NCBI RefSeq assembly: GCF_014764365.1
Contig: NZ_CP061718.1
Coordinates: 744,001-808,000 of the forward strand
Origin: Roseococcus microcysteis
Lineage (GTDB): Bacteria; Pseudomonadota; Alphaproteobacteria; Acetobacterales; Acetobacteraceae
DNA: 64,000 bases
Direction: 5' to 3'
Positions 18,486 through 30,900 of this stretch are shown one piece after another. The translations under genes were made by a program, and so were the position numbers. How positions within the stretch are numbered: position 1 is the stretch's first letter; each line of letters starts with the position of its first letter. Below the pieces are notes generated by a model. The model made no database searches, was not told where the DNA came from, and worked only from the letters and a program-made list of their open reading frames with translations.

Positions 18486-19424
18486 CTAGGATAGCCCGTC
18501 GCGCAGCGCCGCCGCGGCGCCGCTGATATAGGTGGCGGCGGGGCGGATGATGGCGCCCATGGTCAGCATGCCGTGCAGCATGTCGGCCGCGTGCAGGTGC
18601 TGCACCCGCACCCCCTCGCGCTCCAGCCGCGCGGCATAGTCGCGCCCCTCGTCGCAGAGCGGGTCATGCGCCACGGTCAGCACATAGGCGGGCGCGGTCC
18701 CGGCCAGCGAAGGCGCGCGCAGCGGCGAGGCGCGCCAGTCATTCCAGCTCCCGGGGTCGGGCGCGTAGTGGTCGCGGAACCACTCCATGATGACGGCGGT
18801 CAGCGGCACGCCACCGGTGAAGCGGGCATAGCTCTCGTGCCGCATCGCCATGTCGGTCGCGGGGTAGAGCAGCAGCTGGAACTTCACCGGCGGCAACGCG
18901 CCATCACGCGACATCAGCGCCAGCACCGCCGCCATGGAACCGCCCGCGCTGTCACCGCCCACCGCGAGCCGTGCGGGGTCCATGCCATAGGTCGCGGCAT
19001 TCTCCGCCATGTGGCGGAAGGCGGCGGCGCAATCTTCGATGGCGGCGGGGAAGCGGTGCTCGGGCGCCAGGCGGTAGTCCACCGAGAGCACGGCGCAGCC
19101 CGCCTGGTTCGCCAGGCTGCGCGCCAGATGGTCATGGGTGTCGATGTCGCCGAAGACCCAGCCGCCGCCATGCATGTAGAGCATCCCGGGGAGCACCTGG
19201 CCCGGCACGCTGCCGGCCGGGCGGTAGAGGCGCGCACGGTTGCCGCCGGGCAGCACGAGGTCACGCGCCTCGGCCACCTCGGGCGGGGGCGGCTGCAGGA
19301 CGGGGCGGCCGGCGGCGTAGAGTTCGCGCGCCTCCTCGGGTGAGATCAGGTTGAAGGCGGGACGGCCCGAGGCCTTCACCATCTCCAGCAGCGTGAGGCA
19401 ATCGGGGTGGAGGGGGGCGGCCAT
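18486..19424 (-). CDS. Alpha/beta hydrolase, hormone-sensitive-lipase family
   Basis: A 312-residue esterase/lipase of the HSL (family IV) type. The oxyanion motif HGGGW, the nucleophile elbow GDSAGGS and the later Asp (AHDPLCDEG) and His (LHGMLTMG) complete the triad. No signal peptide is seen, so it is probably cytosolic. The ATG at 19424 is preceded by AGGAGA, which decides against the longer frame. The substrate is likely a short-chain acyl ester. It sits upstream of the SDR in a possible two-gene unit, and diverges from the PfkB-glycogen cluster. Confidence 0.88.
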   Translation of the reverse strand: MAAPLHPDCLTLLEMVKASGRPAFNLISPEEARELYAAGRPVLQPPPPEVAEARDLVLPGGNRARLYRPAGSVPGQVLPGMLYMHGGGWVFGDIDTHDHLARSLANQAGCAVLSVDYRLAPEHRFPAAIEDCAAAFRHMAENAATYGMDPARLAVGGDSAGGSMAAVLALMSRDGALPPVKFQLLLYPATDMAMRHESYARFTGGVPLTAVIMEWFRDHYAPDPGSWNDWRASPLRAPSLAGTAPAYVLTVAHDPLCDEGRDYAARLEREGVRVQHLHAADMLHGMLTMGAIIRPAATYISGAAAALRDGLS

Positions 19425-19542
19425 GGGCTCTCCTGACGAATGCGATGGCAAGCAGGTTGGGCCAAGCGCGGCCACCCGGCAACATGCCCGCAACGAGGAG
19501 AAGCTTGCGCGGCGCGGGCCGGATCAGGCCAGATGGCCGGGC

Positions 19543-20463
19543 ATGGACGGCCCTTCCCTGACCCCCTCCCCGCTCGTCATCTGCCTCGGCAATGCCGTGG
19601 CGGATCATGTGTTCCGCGTGGACGATGTGCCCCAGCCGCCGGCCAAGGCCCGTGCGCGCGGCTATGCGCTGACAGCGGGCGGCATGGCGGCCAATGCGGC
19701 CATCGCGGCGCGGCGCCTGGGCGGGCGGGCCGCCTTCTGGGGGCGCCTTGGCGATGACGCGAACGGGGCCATGCTGCTGGCGGCGCTGGCGGCCGAAGGG
19801 GTGGCCACCGATGCGGTGCGCGTGATCCCGGGCGCGGTCAGCCCCGTCTCCGCCGTGCTGGTGGATGCGGTGGGGGAGCGCGCGATCCTGGGCTATCGCG
19901 GCGAACACCTGGCTGTGGACCCGGCCTGGTTGCCGCTCGGTGCCCTGGCCGGTGCGGGCGCGTTGCTGTGTGACCCGCGCTGGCATGAAGGGGCGGTGGC
20001 GGCGCTGGCCGCGGCGGAGACGGCCAACCTGCCCAGCGTGCTGGACGCTGAGCGCAGCGAGACGCGCATCCTGCTCGACCTCGTGCCCCGCGCGCGGCAT
20101 GCCATCTTCTCCGTCCCCGGGCTGATGAACTTCGCCCCCGGCGCGCGCCCGGCGGAAGGCCTGCGCCGGGCCCTGGCCGAGGGCGTGACCGAGGTCGCGG
20201 CCGTCACGCGCGGCGAGAAGGGCGTGCTGTGGCTGACGCGCGGCCAGCGCACGCCGCGCGAGATGCCGGCCTTCCCGGTCGCCGCCACCAACACCACCGG
20301 CGCGGGCGACGTGTTCCACGGGGCCTATGCGCTCGCCATCGCCGAGGGCCGGCCGGTGGAGGCGGCACTGCGTTTCGCCAATGCCGCGGGCGCCCTGCGC
20401 GCGCGGGACGGCACCACCGCCACCCGCGCCGAGACCGAGGCTTTCCTGGCCGAACAGGGCTAG
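19543..20463 (+). CDS. PfkB-family carbohydrate kinase
   Basis: A 306-residue ribokinase-like sugar kinase. The first signature, the glycine-rich GGMAANAAIAARRLG, is at about residues 45-60, and the second is TTGAGDVFHGAYALA with the catalytic base Asp256. The substrate could be a hexose or a hexose derivative; the protein cannot be assigned further. It lies 69 bases upstream of glgP on the same strand and may be the first gene of the glycogen cluster, so phosphorylation of a sugar drawn from or feeding into glycogen is a reasonable guess. No strong ribosome binding site is visible at the chosen ATG. Confidence 0.85.
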   Translation: MDGPSLTPSPLVICLGNAVADHVFRVDDVPQPPAKARARGYALTAGGMAANAAIAARRLGGRAAFWGRLGDDANGAMLLAALAAEGVATDAVRVIPGAVSPVSAVLVDAVGERAILGYRGEHLAVDPAWLPLGALAGAGALLCDPRWHEGAVAALAAAETANLPSVLDAERSETRILLDLVPRARHAIFSVPGLMNFAPGARPAEGLRRALAEGVTEVAAVTRGEKGVLWLTRGQRTPREMPAFPVAATNTTGAGDVFHGAYALAIAEGRPVEAALRFANAAGALRARDGTTATRAETEAFLAEQG

Positions 20464-20532
20464 CCGCACGGGCCCGAAGACGCTTCCGGCACCCCGCCGA
20501 TCCATGCGAGGATCGCACCGCCCAAGTTGAGG

Positions 20533-23007
20533 ATGCGCCACTCCGTGACACCGCCCGACACGAACAGCCCCGCCCCCGTCGCCCGTGGCGCGGAGGCCAT
20601 GCGCGATGCCATCCTGCGCAAGCTGACCTTCGACATCGGCAAGAGCCGCGCCGGCGCGCTGGACCGCGACTGGTTCATGGCCACCGCGCTCGCGGTGCGC
20701 GACCATGTGGTGCAGCCCTGGCTGAATGACATGCGCGCCGCCTACGACACCGGCGAGAAGCAGGTCTACTACCTCTCGCTCGAATTCCTCATCGGCCGGC
20801 TGCTGCGCGAGAACATGTCGAATTTCGGCCTGATGGCCGATGTGCGGGCGGCGCTGGTCTCGCTCGATGTCAGCCCCGCCTTGGTCGAGGCCTGCGAGCC
20901 CGACGCGGCGCTTGGCAATGGCGGCCTCGGGCGGCTCGCGGCCTGTTTCATGGAGAGCCTCGCCTCCCTCTCCATCCCCGCCTTCGGCTATGGCATCCGC
21001 TACGACCACGGGCTGTTCAAGCAGGCCATCCGCGACGGCTGGCAGGAGGAATTCCCCGAGGATTGGCTGAACTTCTCGAACCCCTGGGAATTCGCGCGCC
21101 CCGAGATCGCCCACCCCATCGGCTTCGGCGGCAGCGTCGAGGAGGTGGAGGGCGGCGACGGCAGCATCCGCCATGTCTGGAAGCCCGCCGAGACGGTGCT
21201 GGCCGTGGCCTATGACACGCCCATCGTGGGCTGGCGCGGCAAGCATGTGAACACGCTGCGCCTGTGGTCAGCCCGCGCACCCGACGTGCTGCGGCTGGAG
21301 GCCTTCAACCGCGGCGACCATATCGGCGCCGTCTCCGAACGCGCGCGGGCCGAGGCCATCAGCCGCATCCTCTACCCGGCCGATGACAGCCCCTCGGGGC
21401 AGGAGTTGCGGCTGAGGCAGGAATTCTTCTTCTCCTCGGCCGCGCTGCAGGACCTGATCCGGCGGCACCAGCGCGTCTATGGCAGCCTGAACACATTGCC
21501 CGACCGCGTCGCCATCCAGCTCAACGACACCCACCCCGCCATCGTGGTGGCGGAGCTGATGCGCATCCTGCTCGATGACAACGGGATGGAATGGGCCGAC
21601 GCCTGGCGCGTCACCCAGGGCTGCATCAGCTACACCAACCACACCCTGCTGCCCGAGGCGCTGGAGAGCTGGCCCGTGGCGCTGATGGAACAGCTGCTGC
21701 CGCGCCACATGCAGATCATCTACATGATCAATGCCGTGCATCTGGGCGAGGTGTCGGAAGCCTATCCGGGCGACAACCGGCTGCTGGCCTCCCTGTCGCT
21801 CATCGAGGAGCAGTCCGGGCGGCGCGTTCGCATGGGGCACCTGGCCTTCGTGGGCAGCCACAAGGTGAACGGCGTCTCGGCCCTGCATTCGGAACTGCTG
21901 AAGCAGACGGTCTTCCGCGACTTCCACATGCTCCAGCCCCACAAGCTGACCAACAAGACCAATGGCGTGACCTTCCGGCGCTGGCTGCAGCAGTGCAACC
22001 CCTGCCTGACCGAGCTGCTGGTCGAGAGCATCGGGCCGGATTTCCTGGACGACCCCGAAGCGCTGCGGGGGCTGGAGAAGCTCGCGGGCGATGCCGGTTT
22101 CCAGCACCGCTTCGCCGAAGTGAAGCGCGTGAACAAGCAGGCGCTGGCGCAGGTGATCCGCGAACGCACGGGCATCCGCGTGGACCCGACGGCCATGTTC
22201 GACATCCACATCAAGCGCATCCACGAATACAAGCGGCAATTGCTGAACGTGCTGGAGACCATCGCGCTCTACGACGCGATCCGCGCCGAGCCGCACCGCG
22301 ACTGGCAGCCCCGCGTGAAGATCTTCGCGGGCAAGGCGGCGGCGAGCTACCATCGCGCCAAGCTCATCATCAAGCTGGCGCATGACGTGGCGCGGATGGT
22401 CAACCGCGACCCGATGATGCGCGACCGGCTGAAGGTGGTGTTCCTGCCCAACTACAACGTCTCGCTGGCCGAGGTGATCATCCCCGCCGCCGACCTGTCC
22501 GAGCAGATCAGCACGGCGGGCATGGAGGCATCGGGCACCGGCAACATGAAGCTCGGCCTCAATGGCGCACTCACCATCGGCACGCTGGACGGCGCCAATG
22601 TCGAGATGCTGGAGCATGTGGGCGCGGAGAACATGTTCATCTTCGGCCTGACCACGCCGGAGGTGGAGAAGCGCCGAAGGGAAGGCTGGCACGGGCAGAT
22701 GGCCATCGGGGCCTCCTTCCGCCTCTCGCAGGTGATGGACCAGTTGAGTTCCGGCGTGCTCTCGCCCGATGATCGCGGCCGCTATGCCGAGATGGTGCGG
22801 AATTTGCGCGACCATGACCACTTCCTCGTCACCGCCGATTTCGACAGCTACTTCGCCAAGCAGCGCGAGGTGGACATGCTCTGGGCGCAGCAGGCCGAAT
22901 GGCAGCGCGCGGCCATCCTGAACACGGCGCGTCTGGGCTGGTTCTCCTCCGACCGCACCATCCGCGAATACGCGGAGGAGATCTGGCGCGTGCCGGTGGA
23001 ACGTTGA
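20533..23007 (+). CDS. glgP: Glycogen phosphorylase
   Basis: An 824-residue GT35 enzyme that releases glucose-1-phosphate from glycogen. Diagnostic stretches include YYLSLEFLIGRLL, the GNGGLGRLAACF loop, QLNDTHPAI, and EASGTGNMKLGLNGALTIGT with the PLP lysine at Lys673. The length is normal for bacterial GlgP. The ATG at 20533 gives the shortest plausible start; a TTG six bases earlier is in frame, and no clear Shine-Dalgarno site distinguishes them. It is the first of five contiguous glycogen genes. The following glgB begins within 15 bases. Confidence 0.96.
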   Translation: MRHSVTPPDTNSPAPVARGAEAMRDAILRKLTFDIGKSRAGALDRDWFMATALAVRDHVVQPWLNDMRAAYDTGEKQVYYLSLEFLIGRLLRENMSNFGLMADVRAALVSLDVSPALVEACEPDAALGNGGLGRLAACFMESLASLSIPAFGYGIRYDHGLFKQAIRDGWQEEFPEDWLNFSNPWEFARPEIAHPIGFGGSVEEVEGGDGSIRHVWKPAETVLAVAYDTPIVGWRGKHVNTLRLWSARAPDVLRLEAFNRGDHIGAVSERARAEAISRILYPADDSPSGQELRLRQEFFFSSAALQDLIRRHQRVYGSLNTLPDRVAIQLNDTHPAIVVAELMRILLDDNGMEWADAWRVTQGCISYTNHTLLPEALESWPVALMEQLLPRHMQIIYMINAVHLGEVSEAYPGDNRLLASLSLIEEQSGRRVRMGHLAFVGSHKVNGVSALHSELLKQTVFRDFHMLQPHKLTNKTNGVTFRRWLQQCNPCLTELLVESIGPDFLDDPEALRGLEKLAGDAGFQHRFAEVKRVNKQALAQVIRERTGIRVDPTAMFDIHIKRIHEYKRQLLNVLETIALYDAIRAEPHRDWQPRVKIFAGKAAASYHRAKLIIKLAHDVARMVNRDPMMRDRLKVVFLPNYNVSLAEVIIPAADLSEQISTAGMEASGTGNMKLGLNGALTIGTLDGANVEMLEHVGAENMFIFGLTTPEVEKRRREGWHGQMAIGASFRLSQVMDQLSSGVLSPDDRGRYAEMVRNLRDHDHFLVTADFDSYFAKQREVDMLWAQQAEWQRAAILNTARLGWFSSDRTIREYAEEIWRVPVER

Positions 23008-23018
23008 GCGGCACGGCG

Positions 23019-25239
<2,221 letters not shown>

Positions 25240-25247
<8 letters not shown>

Positions 25248-26505
25248 CCGCCAATTGGCGCCCGCGCCCCTGGCCCGCACCGCCATGGCCTTCGTGCTGG
25301 CGGGGGGCCGCGGCTCCCGCCTGATGGAGCTGACGGACCGCCGCGCCAAGCCCGCCGTCTATTTTGGCGGCAAGTCGCGCATCATCGACTTCGCGCTGTC
25401 CAACGCACTGAACTCGGGCATCCGCCGCGTGGCGGTGGCGACGCAATACAAGGCCCACAGCCTGATCCGGCATTTGCAGCGCGGCTGGAACTTCTTCCGC
25501 GGCGAGCGCAACGAGAGCTTCGACATCCTGCCCGCCAGCCAGCGCGTCAGCGAGAACAGCTGGTATCTCGGCACGGCCGATGCGGTCTACCAGAACATTG
25601 ACATCATCGAGGACGCCGCACCGCGCCACATCGTGATCCTGGCGGGCGACCACGTCTACAAGATGGACTACGAACGCATGCTGCAGCAGCATGTGGACAG
25701 CGGCGCCGACGTCACCGTCTCCTGCCTCGCCTTCCCGCGCGAGCAATCCTCAGGCTTCGGCATCATGGCCGTGGACCGCAATTCCCGCATCACGAACTTC
25801 CTGGAGAAGCCCAAGGACCCGCCCGGCATTCCGGACCGGCCGGACCTGGCACTCGCCTCCATGGGCATCTACGTCTTCGAGACGCGCTATCTGCTGCAAC
25901 TGCTGAAGCGCGACGCCGAGAACCCGGAGTCCAGCCATGATTTCGGCAAGGACATCATCCCCTGGATCGTGGAGAACGGCCACGCGGTCGCGCACCGCTT
26001 CGAGCGCTCCTGCGTGATGTCCGTGCGCGAATCCTCGCCCTATTGGCGCGACGTGGGGACGGTGGACGCCTATTGGGAGGCGAATATCGACCTCACGGAC
26101 ATCGTCCCCCCGCTCGACCTCTATGACCAGGACTGGCCCATCTGGACGCATGCCGAGGTCGTGCCTCCCGCCAAGTTCGTCCATGACGAGGAAGGGCGTC
26201 GGGGCGAGGCCATCTCCTCGCTGGTGTCGGGCGGCTGCATCATCTCGGGCGGTTCGGCGCGGCGGTCCCTGCTGTTCACCAACGTCCACGTCCATTCCTA
26301 TGCCCGCCTGCACGAGGCGGTGGTGCTGCCGGGCGTGGATGTGGGGCGCGGGGCGCGCCTTTCCCGCGTGGTGGTGGATCGCTCCTGCCGCATTCCCGAG
26401 GGGCTGGTGGTGGGCGAGGACCCCGAGCTGGACGCCCAGCGTTTCCGCCGGTCGGAGAGCGGCGTCGTGCTCATCACCCAGGCCATGCTGGACCGGCTGA
26501 AGTGA
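25240..26505 (+). CDS. glgC: Glucose-1-phosphate adenylyltransferase
   Basis: A 421-residue ADP-glucose pyrophosphorylase, the committed and allosterically controlled step of glycogen synthesis. The nucleotide-binding region is [20 protein letters not shown] followed by [35 protein letters not shown] and FLEKPKDPP are further family landmarks, and the C-terminal left-handed beta-helix region ([19 protein letters not shown]) is present. A good CGGAGGA site lies before ATG 25240, which is inside the end of glgB. The final codons overlap glgA (GTGA). Confidence 0.96.
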
Positions 26506-27995
26506 ACTGGCCGCCCAGGCCTTCGGCGATGCCGCAGGACGCAGCGCCCGCCGCCCCCCGCCCCTCGCTGCGCGTGCTGGCCGTGGCGTCGGAGGCCTTT
26601 CCCTGGATCAAGACCGGGGGCCTCGCCGATGTGGTGGGCGCCCTGCCCGCCGCCCTGGCGCCCGAGGGCGTCGAGGTCACGACGCTGCTGCCCGGCTATC
26701 CGGCGGTGATGGCGGCCCTCGAAACCGTGCAGCGGGTGGAGCCCCTCCCCGATCTGCTGGGTGGCCCCGCGCGGCTGGTCCATGCGGCGCCGGGCGGGCA
26801 GCATGTGGTGGCACTGGACGCGCCGCATTTCTTTGCCCGCGGGGGTTCGCCCTACCTAGCCCCCTGGGGGCAGGACTGGCCGGACAACCCGATGCGCTTC
26901 GCCGCCCTCTCGCGCGCCGCGGCGACCTTGGCGCAGACGGGCGGCTTCGACGCGCTGCACGCGCATGACTGGCAGGCGGGGCTGGCGCCGGCCTATCTGC
27001 GCTTCGACGCGCCGCGCCTGCCCAGCCTCTTCACGCTGCACAACCTGGCCTTCCAGGGGCAGTTCCCGGCCGACATCTTCCCGGCGCTGGGCCTGCCCTG
27101 GGACGCCTTCGGTCCCGCCGGCGTCGAGTATTACGGGCAGGTGGGCTACCTCAAGGCGGGGCTGTGGTTCGCCGACCGCATCACCACCGTCTCGCCCAGC
27201 TATGCCGCGGAAATCCGCACGCCCGAATGGGGCATGGGGCTGGATGGGCTGCTGCGCGGCCGGGCGCGGGCGCTGGAGGGCATCCTGAACGGGCTCGACA
27301 CCGACGAATGGAACCCCGCGACGGACCCGCTGCTGCCCGCCCATTACGATGCGGCGGACCCCTCGGCACGCGCCGCCAACAAGGTGCATCTCCAGGCGCG
27401 GATGGGCCTCGCCCCCGACCCGGATGCGCCGCTCTTCGCCTTCATCGGCCGCCTCACCTGGCAGAAGGGCATTGATCTGGTGCTGGAGGCCCTGCCCGCC
27501 GTGCTCGACAATGGCGCGCAGATCGCGCTGCTCGGCACCGGCGATGGCGCGCTGGAAGACCGGGTGCATGGCGCGACGGCGGCCAATCCCGGCCGGGTGG
27601 GCAGCTTCATCGGCTTCGACGAGGGCTTTGCGCGGCTCTGCTATGGCGGGGCGGATGCGGTAATCCTGCCCTCGCGCTTCGAGCCCTGTGGCCTCGGGCA
27701 GCTCTGCGCCTTGCGCTATGGCGCGCTGCCCCTGGTGGCGCGCGTGGGCGGGTTGGCCGACACGGTGGTGGACGCCAACGAAATGGCGCTGGCGGCCGGC
27801 GCCGGCACGGGGTTCAACTTCGCCCCCGTCACCCACCCCATGCTCCAGGCCAGCATCGAGCGCGCCATCCGCCTCTATCGCCAGCCCGAGACCTGGGCGC
27901 GGCTGCGCGCCAACGCCATGGCAACCGATGTCTCCTGGGCACGTTCCGCCCGGAGATATGCCACATTGTTCCACGAAATGCGCGCCGGTGGCTGA
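26502..27995 (+). CDS. glgA: Glycogen synthase (ADP-glucose type)
   Basis: A 497-residue GT5 glycosyltransferase that extends alpha-1,4-glucan from ADP-glucose. The N-terminal [13 protein letters not shown] loop binds the sugar nucleotide. [23 protein letters not shown] and the C-terminal [21 protein letters not shown] stretch are all typical. Translation starts at GTG 26502, overlapping the glgC stop by four bases. The first 30 residues are a variable extension, so an internal start is possible. The stop lies eight bases inside the start of the next gene. Confidence 0.95.
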   Translation: MNWPPRPSAMPQDAAPAAPRPSLRVLAVASEAFPWIKTGGLADVVGALPAALAPEGVEVTTLLPGYPAVMAALETVQRVEPLPDLLGGPARLVHAAPGGQHVVALDAPHFFARGGSPYLAPWGQDWPDNPMRFAALSRAAATLAQTGGFDALHAHDWQAGLAPAYLRFDAPRLPSLFTLHNLAFQGQFPADIFPALGLPWDAFGPAGVEYYGQVGYLKAGLWFADRITTVSPSYAAEIRTPEWGMGLDGLLRGRARALEGILNGLDTDEWNPATDPLLPAHYDAADPSARAANKVHLQARMGLAPDPDAPLFAFIGRLTWQKGIDLVLEALPAVLDNGAQIALLGTGDGALEDRVHGATAANPGRVGSFIGFDEGFARLCYGGADAVILPSRFEPCGLGQLCALRYGALPLVARVGGLADTVVDANEMALAAGAGTGFNFAPVTHPMLQASIERAIRLYRQPETWARLRANAMATDVSWARSARRYATLFHEMRAGG

Positions 27996-30900
27996 GGCCC
28001 TCGGCGCGACCCCCGGCCCCAAGGGGCTTTCCGTCGCCATTCCTGCCCCCGGTGCCACCGCCCTTTGGCTGTGCCTCTTCGAGGGCGAGGAGGAGGTGGC
28101 GCGGCACCGGCTCACCCCCGGCGCGGACGAGGTGTTCCGCGGCCTCATCCCCGGCGTGGGGGTCGGCGCGCGCTACGGGTTGCGCGCGGAGGGGCCGGCC
28201 AGCCTCGGCCGCTTCAACCCCGCCAAACTGCTGATCGACCCCTGGGCGCGGGCGCTGGACCGGCCGCAGCCCTTCCATGCCAGCCAATTCGACACGGGCG
28301 TCGCGCCCAGCGCGGAGGACAGCGCGCCGCACATGGCCAAGGCGGTCGTCACGGCCGACCTGCCCCCGCTGGACTGGGCGCCGCTGCCCCCCCGCCCCCA
28401 GGTGATCTACGAGGCGCATGTGCGGGGCCTCACCATGCGCCACCCGGAAGTGCCGGCCGACATCCGCGGCACCTTCGCGGCGCTGGCCCACCCGGCCGTG
28501 ATCGCGCATCTGCAGGGCCTCGGCGTCACGCATCTGGAACTCCTGCCCTGCGCGGCCTGGGCGGATGAGCGGCATCTGCCCGCGCTCGGCCTGACCAATT
28601 ACTGGGGCTACAACCCCGTGGCCTTCCTCGCCCCGGACCCGCGCCTTGCGCCCGGGGGCATGGCGGAGGTGCGCGCCGCCGTCGCCGCCCTGCGCGCGGC
28701 GGGCATCGGCGTGCTCCTGGACGTGGTGTTCAACCACACGGCCGAAAGCGACGCCCAGGGCGCCACCCTCAGCCTGCGCGGCCTGGGCGAGGCGCATTGG
28801 TATCGCGCCGGCGCCAACCAGTCGGGCTGCGGCAATGTGCTGGCGCTGGACCGGCCCTGGCCGCTGCGCCTGGTCATGGACGCGCTGCGCCATTGGGCCG
28901 AGGGCGCGGGGGTGGACGGGTTCCGCCTCGACCTCGCCACCACGCTCGGCCGGCGCGAGGGTCACGGCTTCGACCCCCACGCCCCCCTGCTGGCCGCCAT
29001 GCGCCAGGACCCCGTGCTGCGCACCCGGCGTATCATTGCCGAGCCCTGGGACATGGAGGCGCACAGCCTGGGCGCCTTCCCCCCCGGCTGGGGCGAGTGG
29101 AATGACAGCTTCCGCGACGATGTCCGGCGCTTCTGGCGGGGCGATGCGGGCATGGCCGGGCGCCTCGCCACGCGGCTGGCCGGCTCCTCCGACCTGCTGC
29201 CCGGGCGGCCGGGCGACAGCGTGAACTTCGTGACCGCCCATGACGGCTTCACCCTGGCCGACCTGGTCAGCCATGCCGCGCGGCACAACCTCGCCAATGG
29301 CGAATTCAACCGCGACGGCACGGCGGACAACCTCTCCTGGAACCACGGGGTGGAGGGCGCGACCGAAGACCCCGCCATCCGCGCCCGCCGCGCCAATGAC
29401 GCGCGCGCCCTGCTGGCCACGCTGCTGCTGGCGCGCGGCGTGCCCATGCTCGCCATGGGCGATGAGCTGGGCCGCGGCCAGGGCGGCAACAACAACGCCT
29501 ATTGCCAGGACAATGACATCTCCTGGCTGGACTGGGCGAAGGGCGACACCGCGCTGCGCGACTTCACCGCGCGCCTGATCGCCGCCCGCCTCGCCCACCC
29601 CGCCCTGCACGCCACGGTGCCCTTGACCGGCGAGGCGCAGGACGGCTTCCGGGACGTGGCTTGGCTGACACTCACGGGCGAACCGCTGGAGGGCGCCGCC
29701 TGGGAGCGCGCCCGCAGCCTGATGGTGGCCCTGCACCATGAGGGCGACCGCGTGGTGGCGCTCTTCCACCGCGACGAGGCGGCAGCCGTGGCACACCTGC
29801 CCCTGCCTCGCTGGGGCCATCGCTGGCGCCTGCTGGCCGACAGCGCGGAGCCTGCGCGCGAGGGGGAGGCCGCCTCGCCGCTCTCCATCGCGCCGCGCTC
29901 CGTCGTGCTGCTGGTGGAGGAAAGCCGGCCCGCCCGAAAGGCGGGGGCGCCGGAACCCGCCCTGCTGGGCCGCCTCGCCGAGGCCGCGGCCCTTGCGCCC
30001 ATCTGGCATGACGTGGAGGGGCGCCGGCATCTGGTGCCCGAGGGCACGCTGCGCGCGCTACTCGGCGCGCTCGGCCTGCCCGCCGAGACCGCCGCGCAGG
30101 CGCGTGATAGCTTGGCCCGCCGCATGACCGTCCCGCTGCTGCCGCCCCATGTCGCCGGCATCACCGGCCAGCCCACCCGGCTGAAGGTGGGCACGGCCCG
30201 CCGCCTGACGCTCGCACTGCATCTGGAAGGCGGGGAGCGGCGCGAACTGGCCCTGCTGCCGCAGGATGGCCTCGTCACCCTGCCGCCTCTGCCCAGCGGC
30301 CGCCATCGGCTGGAACACGGCACGGCGCTCTGCCACCTGACCATCGCGCCCGCCCAGGCCGTGCCGCCGCCGCCGGGCCGGCATTTCGGCGCCACCGCGC
30401 AGATCTACGCGCTGCGCCACGCGCGGGACCAGGGCCTGGGCGACTTCACCGCGGTTGGCGAGCTGGCCCGGGCCTTGCGGGCGGAGGGCGCGCTCTGGCT
30501 CGGTCTCTCGCCGCCGCATGCGCTGCACCTGATGGACCGCGCCCGCGCCAGCCCCTACCAGCCGAGCGACCGGCGCTTCCTGGAACCCTTCCTGATTGAC
30601 GTGTCACGGCTGGCCTCTGCCCAGGGTCTAACTTGGCCTGGTGCCGGGCATCAGGTGGATTACGACGCCGCCTGGGCCGCCAAGCGTGCGGTGCTGGCCG
30701 CGGAATGGGCACGCGTGGGCGCCGCCGACCCCGAATTTCAGGCATTCCGCCGCGCCGGCGGCACCGCGCTCGAGGATTTCGCGACCTATGGCGCGCTGGC
30801 CGAGCACCATGGCCATGGCGATCCGGCGCGCTGGGGCGCGGGGCTGGCCCACGCGCATGACCGCAGCGTGGCCGATTTCGCCGCGCGCCACGCCGATGCC

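Noticed and set aside
19425-19542. Regulatory site for the glycogen cluster
   Set aside because: The spacer contains no clear -35/-10 pair or repeat that I could defend.
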